Shown: in pieces, positions 17,098 through 26,200 of the stretch
Layout of the letters: the number at the start of each line of letters is the position of its first letter
Position numbering within the stretch: the stretch's first letter is position 1
Assembly: GCF_022829405.1 (NCBI RefSeq)
Contig: NZ_JAKSXW010000133.1
Coordinates: 336,104 to 400,103, forward strand
Reading direction: 5' to 3'
DNA: 64,000 bases
From: Methylobacterium sp. J-076
GTDB taxonomy: Bacteria > Pseudomonadota > Alphaproteobacteria > Rhizobiales > Beijerinckiaceae
The notes under the pieces: generated by a model
Told to the model about the DNA's origin: nothing
The model's input: the letters and a program-made list of their open reading frames with translations, nothing else
Databases searched by the model: none
Made by a program: the position numbers and the translations under genes

Positions 17098-18600
17098 CTA
17101 CTCGGCGGCGGGCAGGTGGAGGGCCATGAGTTGCGTCGAGCGGCGGCGCTCGGTCTGGTCGGGCGAGGGCAGGCCGATCCGGCGCCGGGCGTCGCCCACC
17201 GCCTCGTGGACCCCATCCACCGCCAGGATCAGCGCGCTCACCGTGCGCAGGTCGATGGTCCGCTCGCGGGTGTGGGTCACCACGTCGGCGATGAGGTCGT
17301 CGATCTCCAGGACGATGGCGTCCAGCTCGGTGGCGGTGGTGGCCGCGCGGATCTCGCGCAGGATGTCGAGCAGCCGGTCGAGGACGATGTCGACCCGCTC
17401 CCGGCGCTTGCGGGCCAGCCGCTGGCCGAGCCATGCGAAGCCCGAGCCGATGGTGCCGCCGAAGAACGCCACGAGGTAGATGTAGTCTTCGTAGCGGTCG
17501 AGGAAGGTCTGCTGCTCGCGCTCGAAATAGTCCACCGCGCCGGGGTGGTTCGGGAGCCGGGCGGAGGTCGCCGCGACGGTGGTGTCGAAGTCCGGCGCCT
17601 TCATCAGCTTGGCGATGGGCGCCGCCGCGGCGAGGCGGGAGCGCCACTCGAACAGGTGCTGCGTGGCCGAGGCGACGGCGACGCGGCTCACCGTGCCCCG
17701 GGCCATCAGCCGGTAGGAGGCGCCGACGGTGCGGATCTCCTCGTCCGGGCGCTTGGGCCGGCCGCCGAAGGTCCCGGCGGGGATGGTGACCGATTGCAGC
17801 TCCGGGAACCGCTGGAGGATCGCGTCGCCGTCGGGGATCGAGACGAAGCCGATCTTCCGCTCGGGCGAGCCCGCCTCCACGGCGCGCACCACGTTGCCCG
17901 CCATCTTCGAGGCGGGGCTCGCGATCACCGCCACGGCGTCGACCCGCTTGTCGGCCAGGGCCTGGGTGATCTCCGCGATCTTGAGGGGCACCACCGTCAC
18001 GTGGCCGGGGGCGGGTTCCGCGCCCTCCTCGACGGCGGGGGTGTCGGGCAGGAGGTCGTAGAAGGACAGGACGTTGGTGAGGAAGGGCAGGTCCGCCCCG
18101 TGGCGCACGACGATGCCGAGGCGCTTGCGGGCGAGGTCGGGGAACTCCTCGATCTCGCTGTGGTCCGGCCGCACGACGACCAGCGCCTCGTCGTGCAGGA
18201 TCGCCAGCGTCAGGCCGTTCTCCGGGAGGAACACGTCCGGGCGGACCACGGCGAGGTCCGCCTTGTTCCGCTGGAGGGCGAGGCCGCTGTCGCGCACGTC
18301 GTCATAGCGGACGATCTTGAGCCGCACGTCCTCCCGGCTCCGGTCGAGGGCGGCGGCGTAGGCATCGATCAGGGAGGCCTCCGGACCGTCCTGCGGGCCC
18401 ACCGCCACCGTGAGGACGTTCGGACGGGACAGGTAGACGACCGCCCCCGCCAGCGCGGTGAGCCCCAGGGCCACCAGGACGAGGAGCCACTCGCGCCGCA
18501 TCAGGACGGACGCTGCCGTCCGCAGCCTTCGCTGCAGCGGCCCCGGCACGGAATCAGGGTCGAGGGCATGGCCCGTCCTGTCACGTTGCGCGCGCTCCAT
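17098..18600 (-). CDS. Membrane-anchored TAXI-family solute-binding protein (copy 2)
   Basis: This 500-residue paralogue of the preceding TAXI protein has the same architecture. A ~32-residue cytoplasmic leader (MERAQRDRTGHA) is followed by helix 1 (LLVLVALGLTALAGAVVYL). The TAXI domain carries NVLTVAVGPQDGPEASLIDA, DLAVVRPDVFLPENGLTLAI and TVGASYRLMARG. Helix 2 (YLVAFFGGTIGSGFAWL) precedes a charged tail. Both copies share DTTVAATSAR.P.HPGA.DY.EREQ before helix 2. The frame is open far upstream, but the ATG at 18600 gives the matching topology and clears the divergent recX start by 44 nt. No TRAP permease is present. Confidence 0.8.
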   Translation of the reverse strand: MERAQRDRTGHALDPDSVPGPLQRRLRTAASVLMRREWLLVLVALGLTALAGAVVYLSRPNVLTVAVGPQDGPEASLIDAYAAALDRSREDVRLKIVRYDDVRDSGLALQRNKADLAVVRPDVFLPENGLTLAILHDEALVVVRPDHSEIEEFPDLARKRLGIVVRHGADLPFLTNVLSFYDLLPDTPAVEEGAEPAPGHVTVVPLKIAEITQALADKRVDAVAVIASPASKMAGNVVRAVEAGSPERKIGFVSIPDGDAILQRFPELQSVTIPAGTFGGRPKRPDEEIRTVGASYRLMARGTVSRVAVASATQHLFEWRSRLAAAAPIAKLMKAPDFDTTVAATSARLPNHPGAVDYFEREQQTFLDRYEDYIYLVAFFGGTIGSGFAWLGQRLARKRRERVDIVLDRLLDILREIRAATTATELDAIVLEIDDLIADVVTHTRERTIDLRTVSALILAVDGVHEAVGDARRRIGLPSPDQTERRRSTQLMALHLPAAE

Positions 18601-18644
18601 GGCTCGTTCATGGAACGCAAACCTGTCCAGATCGTGAAGAACAC

Positions 18645-19235
18645 GTGAAGCGTCCCAGCGTTGCATCCTCCGGGCCAGACGCACCTCCGGGAGGGGACGA
18701 CCGGCCCAAGCCCCCCCGCCCGGTGAGCGCCGCGTGGCTGGAGCGGGCGGCGCTGGACTACCTCCAGCGCTACAGCGCCTCCACGGACATGCTCCGCCGC
18801 ACCCTCGCCCGCCGGGTCGAGAAGCGGGCCAGGGCGAGGGGCGAGGAGGCCTCCGCCTTCGCCGACATGGTCGAGGCGACGGTCGCCCGCGCGGTGTCGG
18901 CCGGCCTGGTGGACGATGCCCGCTTCGCCGAGGGACGCCTCGCCGCCCTGCGCCGCCGGGGCACCTCCCGCCGGGCCGCCTCCGCCAAGCTCGCCGCCAA
19001 GGGCGTGCCGCGGGAGGTGGTCGAGGCGGCGATGGAGGCCGAGCGGGAGGCGCAGACGGGGGAGGACGGCGAGGCGAAGGCCGCCTGGGCCTACGCCAAG
19101 CGCCGCCGCCTCGGCCCCTACCGGCCACCGGACAAGCGCGCCGAGACCCGCGAGCGCGACCTCGGCAGCCTCGCCCGCCAGGGTTTTTCCTACGGCCTCG
19201 CCCGGCAAATCGTGGAGGCCGACGAAGCCCCGTGA
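18645..19235 (+). CDS. recX: Regulatory protein RecX
   Basis: This 196-residue protein begins with a GTG and matches the RecX layout of three-helix repeats: ALDYLQRYSASTDMLRRTLARRV, then GLVDDARFAEGRLAALRRRG, then RRASAKLAAKGV (abridged), ending with LARQGFSYGLARQIVE. RecX binds RecA filaments and limits recombinase activity. recA is not adjacent, as is common in alphaproteobacteria. It starts 44 nt from the divergent TAXI gene, so the promoters must overlap or lie within the coding ends. Confidence 0.88.
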   Translation: MKRPSVASSGPDAPPGGDDRPKPPRPVSAAWLERAALDYLQRYSASTDMLRRTLARRVEKRARARGEEASAFADMVEATVARAVSAGLVDDARFAEGRLAALRRRGTSRRAASAKLAAKGVPREVVEAAMEAEREAQTGEDGEAKAAWAYAKRRRLGPYRPPDKRAETRERDLGSLARQGFSYGLARQIVEADEAP

Positions 19236-19269
19236 CGGTGGCCGTCGCCGTCGCGGCCACCCTCCCCCC

Positions 19270-19359
19270 CGTAATTGCGAGCGCAGCGAAGCACCCCGGG
19301 GCGGCGGCACGCCTCAGACCGTGGCGATGCCGGATGGCGTCGCTCCGCCCCCGATGACG
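19270..19359. repeat. Single palindromic repeat, degenerate copy
   Basis: It runs from CGTAATTGCGAGCGCAGCGA at 19270 to GATGACG at 19359. It belongs to the family of the 5583 array, with several substitutions in the right arm. It occupies most of the 245-nt gap between recX and the radical SAM gene; nothing else was seen there. Confidence 0.7.
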
Positions 19360-19480
19360 GCGCGGGGGTGGGGTGGGACGGCAGTGGCGGGGGAAGGCTC
19401 CCGCGGGGTGCGTCAATCAGGACCGGGAGTGCCGCACGGCCGCCCTTGTTTGGCGCCGTTTTGTGTTCATCTTCCGTTCC

Positions 19481-20692
19481 ATGGACGAGGTTCTTGCCAA
19501 GAAACTGCGCATCCTCGCCGATGCCGCCAAATACGATGCGTCCTGCGCCTCGTCCGGGGCGCCCAAGCGCGCCGCCGGCAAGGATGGGATCGGCTCCACC
19601 ACCGGGGCGGGGATCTGCCACGCCTACACGCCGGACGGGCGCTGCGTCTCGCTGCTGAAGATCCTGCTGACCAACTGGTGCCTGTTCGATTGCGCCTATT
19701 GCGTCAACCGACGCTCCTCCAACGTGCGGCGGGCGAAGTTCACCGTCGAGGAGGTGGTGAGCCTCACCCTCAACTTCTACAAGCGCAACTATATCGAGGG
19801 GCTGTTCCTCTCCTCCGGGATCATCCGCTCCCCCGACCACACGATGGAGCTGATGACCCGCGTGGCGAAGTCCCTGCGCCGGGACCACGGCTTCGCGGGC
19901 TACATCCACCTGAAATCCATCCCCGAGGCGAGCCCCTGGCTGATCGAGGAGGCGGGGCTCTATGCCGACCGCCTGTCGATCAACGTCGAATTGCCCACGG
20001 AGGCGAGCCTCGGCCGCCTCGCCCCCGAGAAGGACGGCGCCGCGATCCAGGGCGCCATGGCGCAGATCGGCGAGCGGATCATCCAGGCCAAGGCCGAGAA
20101 GCGCCGCTTCGCCCCGGCCGGGCATTCGACGCAGGTGATCGTCGGGGCGGACGACACCACCGATGCCGCCCTGATCGCCAAGAGCGAGACGCTCTACGGC
20201 AGCGTCGGCCTGAAGCGCGTCTATTACTCGGCGTTCAGCCCGATCCCCGACGGTTCGCAGATCCTGCCGCTGAAGGCCCCGCCGCTCGCCCGGGAGCACC
20301 GGTTGTACCAGGCCGACTGGCTGCTCCGGTACTACGCGTTCACGGCGGAGGAGGTCGCCTCGGCCTCGGAGGGCGGGATGCTCGCCCTCGACATCGACCC
20401 GAAGCTCGCCTGGGCGCTGAAGTACCGGGAGCGGTTCCCCGTGGACGTGAACACCGCCGACCGGGAGATGCTCCTGCGCGTCCCCGGCCTCGGGGCGCGG
20501 GCGGTGGACCGGATCGTCAAGGCGCGGAAGCACACGACGCTCCGCCTGGACGACGTGGCCCGGCTGACCTCCAGCCTCAAGCGGGCCCGCCCGTTCCTTA
20601 TCGCCGCCGACCACCGCCCGGTGGGCCTCACCGACCGGGCGGACCTGCGGGCCAAGCTCGTGGAGCCGGCGCAGCAGCTGAGCCTGTTCTGA
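19481..20692 (+). CDS. Putative DNA modification/repair radical SAM protein
   Basis: This 403-residue protein has a radical SAM cluster motif CLFDCAYC with Cys67, Cys71 and Cys74, preceded by conserved GICHAYTPDGRC. A helix-hairpin-helix DNA-binding motif lies near 325-345 (VDVNTADREMLLRVPGLGARA). This is the family known from comparative genomics as a radical SAM protein linked to uracil-DNA glycosylase genes, and a UdgX gene follows 143 nt downstream here. The start at MDEVLAKK is the family start although the frame is open upstream. The reaction is unknown; a role in DNA repair is inferred from the HhH motif and context. Confidence 0.88.
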   Translation: MDEVLAKKLRILADAAKYDASCASSGAPKRAAGKDGIGSTTGAGICHAYTPDGRCVSLLKILLTNWCLFDCAYCVNRRSSNVRRAKFTVEEVVSLTLNFYKRNYIEGLFLSSGIIRSPDHTMELMTRVAKSLRRDHGFAGYIHLKSIPEASPWLIEEAGLYADRLSINVELPTEASLGRLAPEKDGAAIQGAMAQIGERIIQAKAEKRRFAPAGHSTQVIVGADDTTDAALIAKSETLYGSVGLKRVYYSAFSPIPDGSQILPLKAPPLAREHRLYQADWLLRYYAFTAEEVASASEGGMLALDIDPKLAWALKYRERFPVDVNTADREMLLRVPGLGARAVDRIVKARKHTTLRLDDVARLTSSLKRARPFLIAADHRPVGLTDRADLRAKLVEPAQQLSLF

Positions 20693-20719
20693 TGGCGGAT
20701 CACCCGTCTCGATCACGCT

Positions 20720-20833
20720 CTCATCCTGAGGGTCTGACCGGGCAGTCACCATCGACCCCCTCACGACCTCATCCTGAGGAGCCTGCCCTGGAGCCCTCCT
20801 TCGAGGCGGCTGGCGCCGCACCTCAGGATGAGG
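20720..20833. repeat. Second palindromic repeat family (CCTCATCCTGAGG type)
   Basis: A CTCATCCTGAGGG copy lies near 20721, then CCTCATCCTGAGG (from about 20768) pairs with CCTCAGGATGAGG (20821-20833) across ~40 nt. A related element is at 44636-44743. The element reaches to within 3 nt of the UdgX start, so it forms the 5' leader of that gene. Confidence 0.65.
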
Positions 20834-20835
20834 GC

Positions 20836-22287
20836 ATGGGCATGAACGATGGGAGGATGCGCGCGCCTCGCACCATCCTCCTGCGCCCAGGCGCCGATCT
20901 CACCGGCTTTCGCGATGCCGCCCGGCGGCTTGCGGCCGAGGGCGTGCCGCCGGAGGCGGTGACGTGGAGCCTGGAATCCGCGCCGAGCCTGTTCGGCAGC
21001 GAGGCCGCGCCCCAGGCCGACCGGCCCCTCTCCCTCCCGCGGGCGGTGGCCGCCCTGATCCCCCAGGTGGTCCCCCACCGGGACCCCGAACGCTACGGCC
21101 TGCTCTACGCCCTGATCTGGCGGGCGCTCCACGGCGAGCGGCACCTGATGGAGGTGGCGAGCGACCCGCTGGTGCATCGCCTGAACCTGATGGCCAAGGC
21201 GATCGGCCGGGACTTGCACAAGATGCACGCCTTCCTCCGCTTCCGCCGGACCACGGATGACGGCGACGAGCGCTACGTCGCGTGGTTCGAGCCGGATCAC
21301 CACATCCTGGAGGCCGCCGCGCCGTTCTTCGTGCGGCGCTTCGCCGGGATGCGCTGGACGATCCTGACCCCCGAGGGCCGGGCCGTCTGGGACGGCGACG
21401 CCTTGACCTACGGCCCGCCCGGCTCCCGGGGCGACGTGCCCGAGGGCGACGGCTTCGAGGCCGGCTGGCAGACCTACTACGAGACGACGTTCAACCCCGC
21501 CCGCGTCAACCCGAAGGCGATGCGGGCGGAGATGCCGAAGAAGTACTGGCGCAACATGCCCGAGACCGCCTCCATCCCCGCGCTCCTGAGGGGCGCGGCG
21601 GAACGGACGGCGCAGATGATCGAGAGGGAGCCCACCGTGCCCGCACGCCGCGAACCCGCCCGAGCCGTCGCCGCGATGGCCGACCAGGACCCGAAGAACC
21701 TCGACGAGCTCAACGCCATCATCCGCCGCACAGAGCCCCTGGTGCCGGGCGCGACCCAGGCCGTGCTCGGCGAAGGGCCGCCCGGCGCCAGCGTCGCCTT
21801 CGTCGGCGAGCAGCCGGGCGATCAGGAGGACCTGAAGGGCCGCCCCTTCGTCGGGCCGGCGGGGCAGCTGCTCTCGCGGGCGATGGAGGAGGCGGGCATC
21901 GACCGCGGGGGGAGCTACCTCACCAACGCGGTCAAGCATTTCAAATTCACCCTGCGCGGCAAGCGCCGCATCCACGAGAAGCCCACCGCCGGGGAGGTCA
22001 GCCACTACCGCTGGTGGCTCGACCGGGAGCTGGAATTCGTGGCGCCCAAGCTCGTCGTGGCGCTCGGCGCGACGGCGGTGCTGGCGCTCACCGGCAAGGC
22101 GATCCCGATCACCCGCGCCCGCGGCCCGTTCCGGTTCGACCGGCACGAGACCCGCTTCCAGGGCTTCATCACCGTCCACCCCTCCTACCTGCTGCGCCTG
22201 CCGGACGAGGCGAAGGAGGAGGCCTACGCGGCTTTCGTCGCCGACCTGAAACGCATCGCCACGCTCGGCGCCGAGCTCTCCGCATGA
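20836..22287 (+). CDS. UdgX-type uracil-DNA glycosylase fused to an N-terminal DUF4130 domain
   Basis: This 483-residue fusion has an N-terminal DUF4130-type domain (about 10-270) with LIPQVVPHRDPERYGLLY, MHAFLRFRR and TFNPARVNPKAMRAEMPKKY. The C-terminal glycosylase (about 285-483) has motif GEQPGDQED, FVGPAGQLL, the UdgX-specific loop KRRIHEKP with His380 (the His that in mycobacterial UdgX bonds covalently to uracil-excised DNA), and HPSYLLRLP. No cysteine occurs anywhere in the protein, so the iron-sulfur cluster usual in this superfamily cannot form. In-frame ATGs at 20842 and 20857 are alternative starts. It probably works with the upstream radical SAM protein. Confidence 0.88.
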   Translation: MGMNDGRMRAPRTILLRPGADLTGFRDAARRLAAEGVPPEAVTWSLESAPSLFGSEAAPQADRPLSLPRAVAALIPQVVPHRDPERYGLLYALIWRALHGERHLMEVASDPLVHRLNLMAKAIGRDLHKMHAFLRFRRTTDDGDERYVAWFEPDHHILEAAAPFFVRRFAGMRWTILTPEGRAVWDGDALTYGPPGSRGDVPEGDGFEAGWQTYYETTFNPARVNPKAMRAEMPKKYWRNMPETASIPALLRGAAERTAQMIEREPTVPARREPARAVAAMADQDPKNLDELNAIIRRTEPLVPGATQAVLGEGPPGASVAFVGEQPGDQEDLKGRPFVGPAGQLLSRAMEEAGIDRGGSYLTNAVKHFKFTLRGKRRIHEKPTAGEVSHYRWWLDRELEFVAPKLVVALGATAVLALTGKAIPITRARGPFRFDRHETRFQGFITVHPSYLLRLPDEAKEEAYAAFVADLKRIATLGAELSA

Positions 22288-22421
22288 GCCGCGCGTTTTA
22301 ATCCCTAGTGGCGCGTGCGTGGAGACACGCCGCTCCGCACCTTCACTCCCTATATCTTTTTCATGACAGACGAAGCGGACGGAACAACCGGACCGCGCTG
22401 CACGAGGAGATGTTTTTAGAG

Positions 22422-22676
22422 ATGAAGACCCGTATTGCCGCCACCGTCGCCGCCCTCGTCATCGGCCTTGCGGCCCCGATGACCGCCGCGACGGCCTCTC
22501 CCTACGCCCCCCGCGACGAGGTCGTGACCACGGGCGCGATCGGCGTCCACGACACGCCCTTCTACGAGTCGCATCCCGGCTACTGCGCCCCGAGCTCGGC
22601 CGCCGAGGGCAACGCCAACCAGCAGACGCGCCCGGTGAAGCAGTACGGCCAGACCACCGGCGGCAACCGCTGCTGA
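22422..22676 (+). CDS. Small secreted protein of unknown function
   Basis: This 84-residue protein has a clear signal peptide (MKTRIAATVAALVIGLAAPM ... TAS) and a mature part of about 58 residues with two cysteines (GYCAPSS and the terminal NRC). The segment EVVTTGAIG is a pattern often seen in small alphaproteobacterial exported proteins. An alternative ATG lies 12 nt upstream (22410), directly against GAGGAG. I do not recognise a characterised family. A GC hairpin follows the stop. Confidence 0.65.
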   Translation: MKTRIAATVAALVIGLAAPMTAATASPYAPRDEVVTTGAIGVHDTPFYESHPGYCAPSSAAEGNANQQTRPVKQYGQTTGGNRC

Positions 22677-22684
22677 GGATGGCT

Positions 22685-22707
22685 TCCCTCCCCCTCGTGG
22701 GGAGGGA
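22685..22707 (+). terminator. Hairpin after small secreted protein gene
   Basis: TCCCTCCCC (22685-22693) pairs with GGGGAGGGA (22699-22707), with a 5-nt loop, 9 nt after the stop codon. There is no clear U-tract. Confidence 0.45.
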
Positions 22708-22820
22708 CACGAGGGTGGGGTGGAGCAGGGCCGTACGCGTCGGTGCGACCTGCGCCACCTCCCCGTCATTGCGAGCGCCGCCCTCGCCATCCGGCGCGCA
22801 AATCAAGCCGAGCTTCGTCG

Positions 22821-22976
22821 CCGGGAGTGAACCGCTCGTCCCTTTTCGGCTCAGTGGCCCGCGACCAAGCAGAACCCGATAGCGACCTCGCTCTCATGAT
22901 CGATATCGCGAACCGGGACATGCTGAAGCCTCCTGTTCGGCCGACGGCCGAACGGGATGCGATCCATGCCTTCTGA
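22821..22976 (+). pseudogene. Remnant of a MntA-like minimal nucleotidyltransferase antitoxin
   Basis: The frame encodes SSLFGSVARDQAEPDSDLAL, the core GSx10DxD region of MNT-type nucleotidyltransferases. The second Asp of the DxD pair is replaced by Ala (DLA), so catalysis is not expected. The N-terminal helices are missing, and a fragment of the common palindromic repeat (CGTCATTGCGAGCGC, from 22764) lies just upstream. The 3' end overlaps the start of the HepT remnant, as in intact mntA-hepT operons. Confidence 0.65.
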
Positions 22977-23211
22977 GTGGCGGCGAGACGCGCTGCCCGG
23001 GGATCACTCGGAGGCGAGTCGCCGGGTCGATGACGAGACCCGAACCCGTCATCGTCACATCCCCTGGCGCCCCATCGCCGATGCCGGCGAGTTCTACCGG
23101 CGCCACTATGACCGCGTTTCACTGGACAACGTCTGGCGGAGCCTCCACGACGAGCGACCCCTCCTCGTCGCCGCGGCCGAGTCCGAACTCAGGCATCCGC
23201 CGGCGCGTTGA
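22966..23211 (+). pseudogene. Remnant of a HepT-like (DUF86) toxin
   Basis: The 81-residue frame begins MPSEWR, like HepT proteins, then skips to a typical HepT C-terminus (IPWRPIADAGEFYRRHYDRV ... VWRSLHDERP). About 60 residues of the helical core appear deleted. The region that normally carries the Rx4-6H RNase motif reads GEFYRRHY, with the key Arg and His changed. Together with the broken upstream antitoxin remnant this is a decayed toxin-antitoxin pair. polA starts 26 nt downstream. Confidence 0.65.
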
Positions 23212-23237
23212 CGAGTTCTCGCGAGACGCCATCGCCC

Positions 23238-26200
23238 ATGACAGCCAAGTCCTCCGAGACCGCCGCCGAGGCCGCCCCCGCTCCGAAGCAGGTCGGCCCC
23301 GGCGATCAGGTGATCCTGGTCGACGGCTCGTCGTTCATCTTCCGGGCCTATTTCCAATCGATCAACCAGGACCAGAAGTACAACTCGCGCCCCTCGGACG
23401 GGCTGCCGACCGGGGCGGTGCGGCTGTTCTGCACCAAGATCGCGCAGTTCCTGCAGGACGGCGCCGCCGGCACGATGCCGACGCATCTCGGCATCGTCTT
23501 CGACAAGTCGGAGGGCTCGTTCCGCAAGGAGATGTTCCCGGACTACAAGGGCCACCGCCCGGACGCCCCCGACGACCTCAAGCGCCAGATGCCGCTGATG
23601 CGCGATGCGGTGCGGGCCTTCGGCCTGCACGCCGTGGAGCTCGAGCGCTACGAGGCGGACGACCTCATCGCCACCTATGCGAGGCAGGCCGAGGCCCGGG
23701 GTGCAGGGGTCATCATCGTCTCCTCCGACAAGGACCTGATGCAGCTCGTCGGGCCGCTGGTGCGGTTCTACGATTTCGAATCGGGCGCCAAGGGCAAGCC
23801 GGGCTACCGGCCCGAGCGCAACCTCGATGTCGATGCCATCATCGCCAAGTGGGAGGGCTTGCGCCCGAACCAGATCGGCGATGCGCTGGCGCTGATCGGC
23901 GACACCTCGGACAACGTGCCCGGCGTCCCCGGCATCGGCCTCAAGACCGCCGCCGCCCTCATCAAGGAGTTCGGCTCCCTCGACGCGCTGCTGGAGCGGG
24001 CCGGGGAGATCAAGCAGCCCAAGCGCCGGGAGACCCTGCTCGCCAACGTCGAGCAGGCGAAGCTCTCGCGCAAGCTCGTGGCGCTGATCGAGGACGTGCC
24101 CGTCCCCGTGGCCCTCGACGACCTCGGCGTGCCGCACCCCGACCCCGAGAAGCTCGTCGGCTTCCTGAAGGCGATGGAGTTCAACACCCTGACCCGGCGC
24201 ATCGCCCAGATGCTCCATGTCGATCCCGAAAAGGTGCGGCCCGATCCGTCCCTGCTGCCGGGCGCCGGGGCCAAGGCCGGCGATCCCCCGCCGTTCTTCG
24301 GCGACAGCGTGCCGCCGGACCCCGAGACCGCCGCCGCGGGCCCCGAGCGTCCGCCGGGCGACGCCCCGCCCGGGGGCGGCGAGGTCGATCCCTTCGCCGA
24401 CCTCGGCCTGCCGGATGCGGCGCCCACGCCCCGCGGCCCCGCCGAGCCGACGCCGGGGAGCCTCGTCGCGGCGCGGGCGGCCGAATCGGTGAAGCCGTTC
24501 GACACGGCGGCCTACGAGACCGTGCTGACCCTCGAACACCTCGACGCCTGGATCGCCGAGGCCGAGGAGGCCGGGGTGATCGCCGTCGACACGGAGACGG
24601 ATTCCCTCGATTCGTACCGGGCGGGGCTCGTCGGCGTGTCGCTCGCGGTGGCGCCGGGGCGGGCCTGCTACATCCCCCTCGCCCATGTGCGGTCGGTGAC
24701 CGCCGAGGCCGATGCCGGCGACCTGTTCGGCCAGGGCGCCGCCTCCACCGATCTGGTCGAGCCGATCGCCGACCAGATCCCCCTCGATGCGGCCCTCGCG
24801 CGGCTGAAGCCGCTCCTCGAAAACCCCGGCGTGCTCAAGGTCGGCCAGAACCTGAAATACGACTGGGTGGTGTTCTCCCGCCACGGCATCGCGGTGGCGC
24901 CCTTCGACGACACGATGCTGATCTCCTACGTGCTCGATGCCGGCAAGGGCGGGCACGGCATGGACGAGCTGGCCCGCCGCCACCTCGGCCACCAGCCGAT
25001 CACCTTCTCGGACGTGGCCGGCACCGGCCGCGCCAAGGTGACGTTCGACCGGGTCGCCCTCGACAAGGCCACCGCCTACGCCGCCGAGGACGCGGACGTG
25101 ACCTTGCGCCTGTGGCGGATGATGAAGCCGCGCCTCGTGGCCGAGCGCCGGGTCGCCGTCTACGAGACCCTGGAGCGCCCGCTCCTGCCGATCATCGCCC
25201 GGATGGAGATGGCGGGCATCCGCGTCGACCGGGACATGCTGAGCCGTCTCTCCGGGGACTTCTCGCAGATCCTGGTGCGGCTGGAGGAGGAGATCCAGGA
25301 GGATGCCGGCGAGCGCTTCTCCGTGGGCTCGCCCAAGCAGATCGGCGACATCCTGTTCGGCAAGATGGGCCTGCCCGGCGCCAAGAAGACGCCGTCCGGC
25401 CAGTGGGCCACCCCCGCGACACTGCTGGAGGAACTGGCCCAGGCCGGGCACGGGCTGCCCAAGAAGATCCTCGAATGGCGCCAGCTCGCCAAGCTGAAAT
25501 CGACCTACACCGACTCGCTCCAGACCCATGCGGACCGGGAGACGCAGCGCGTCCACACCTCGTTCTCGCTGGCGGCGACGACGACGGGGCGGCTCTCCTC
25601 CTCCGAGCCGAACCTGCAGAACATCCCCGTGCGCACCGAGGAGGGCCGGCGCATCCGCCGGGCCTTCGTGGCCGCCCCCGGCAAGGTGCTGATCTCAGCC
25701 GACTATTCGCAGATCGAATTGCGGCTGCTCGCCCACATGGCCGACATCCCCGAACTGCGCAAAGCCTTCGAGGACGGCATCGACATCCACGCGGCCACCG
25801 CGTCGGCGATGTTCGGCGTGGCGCTGAAGGACATGACGCCCGACCTGCGCCGCCGGGCCAAGACGATCAATTTCGGCATCATCTACGGCATCTCGGCCTT
25901 CGGGCTGGCCGACCGCCTGGGCATCGGCCGGGAGGAGGCCTCGGCCTTCATCAAGCAGTATTTCGAGCAGTTCCCGGGCATCCGCGACTACATCGACACG
26001 ACCAAGAGGATCTGCCGGGACAAGGGCTACGTCACCACCCTGTTCGGCCGGGTGTGCCACTACCCGCAGATCCGCTCCAACAACCCCTCCGAGCGGGCGA
26101 GCGTCGAGCGGCAGGCGATCAACGCCCCGATCCAGGGCTCGGCCGCCGACATCATCCGCCGGGCGATGGTCCGGATGGAGGAGGCGCTGGCCGCCAAGCG

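Noticed and set aside
18916..20835. Very long upstream extension of the udgX frame across recX and the radical SAM gene
   Set aside because: The extension is Arg/Pro-rich and is the wrong frame of two recognised genes; homology begins only near 20836.
23106..25556. A minus-strand frame of about 816 codons antisense to polA
   Set aside because: It has low-complexity composition, no motif, and lies opposite clear polymerase and nuclease motifs.
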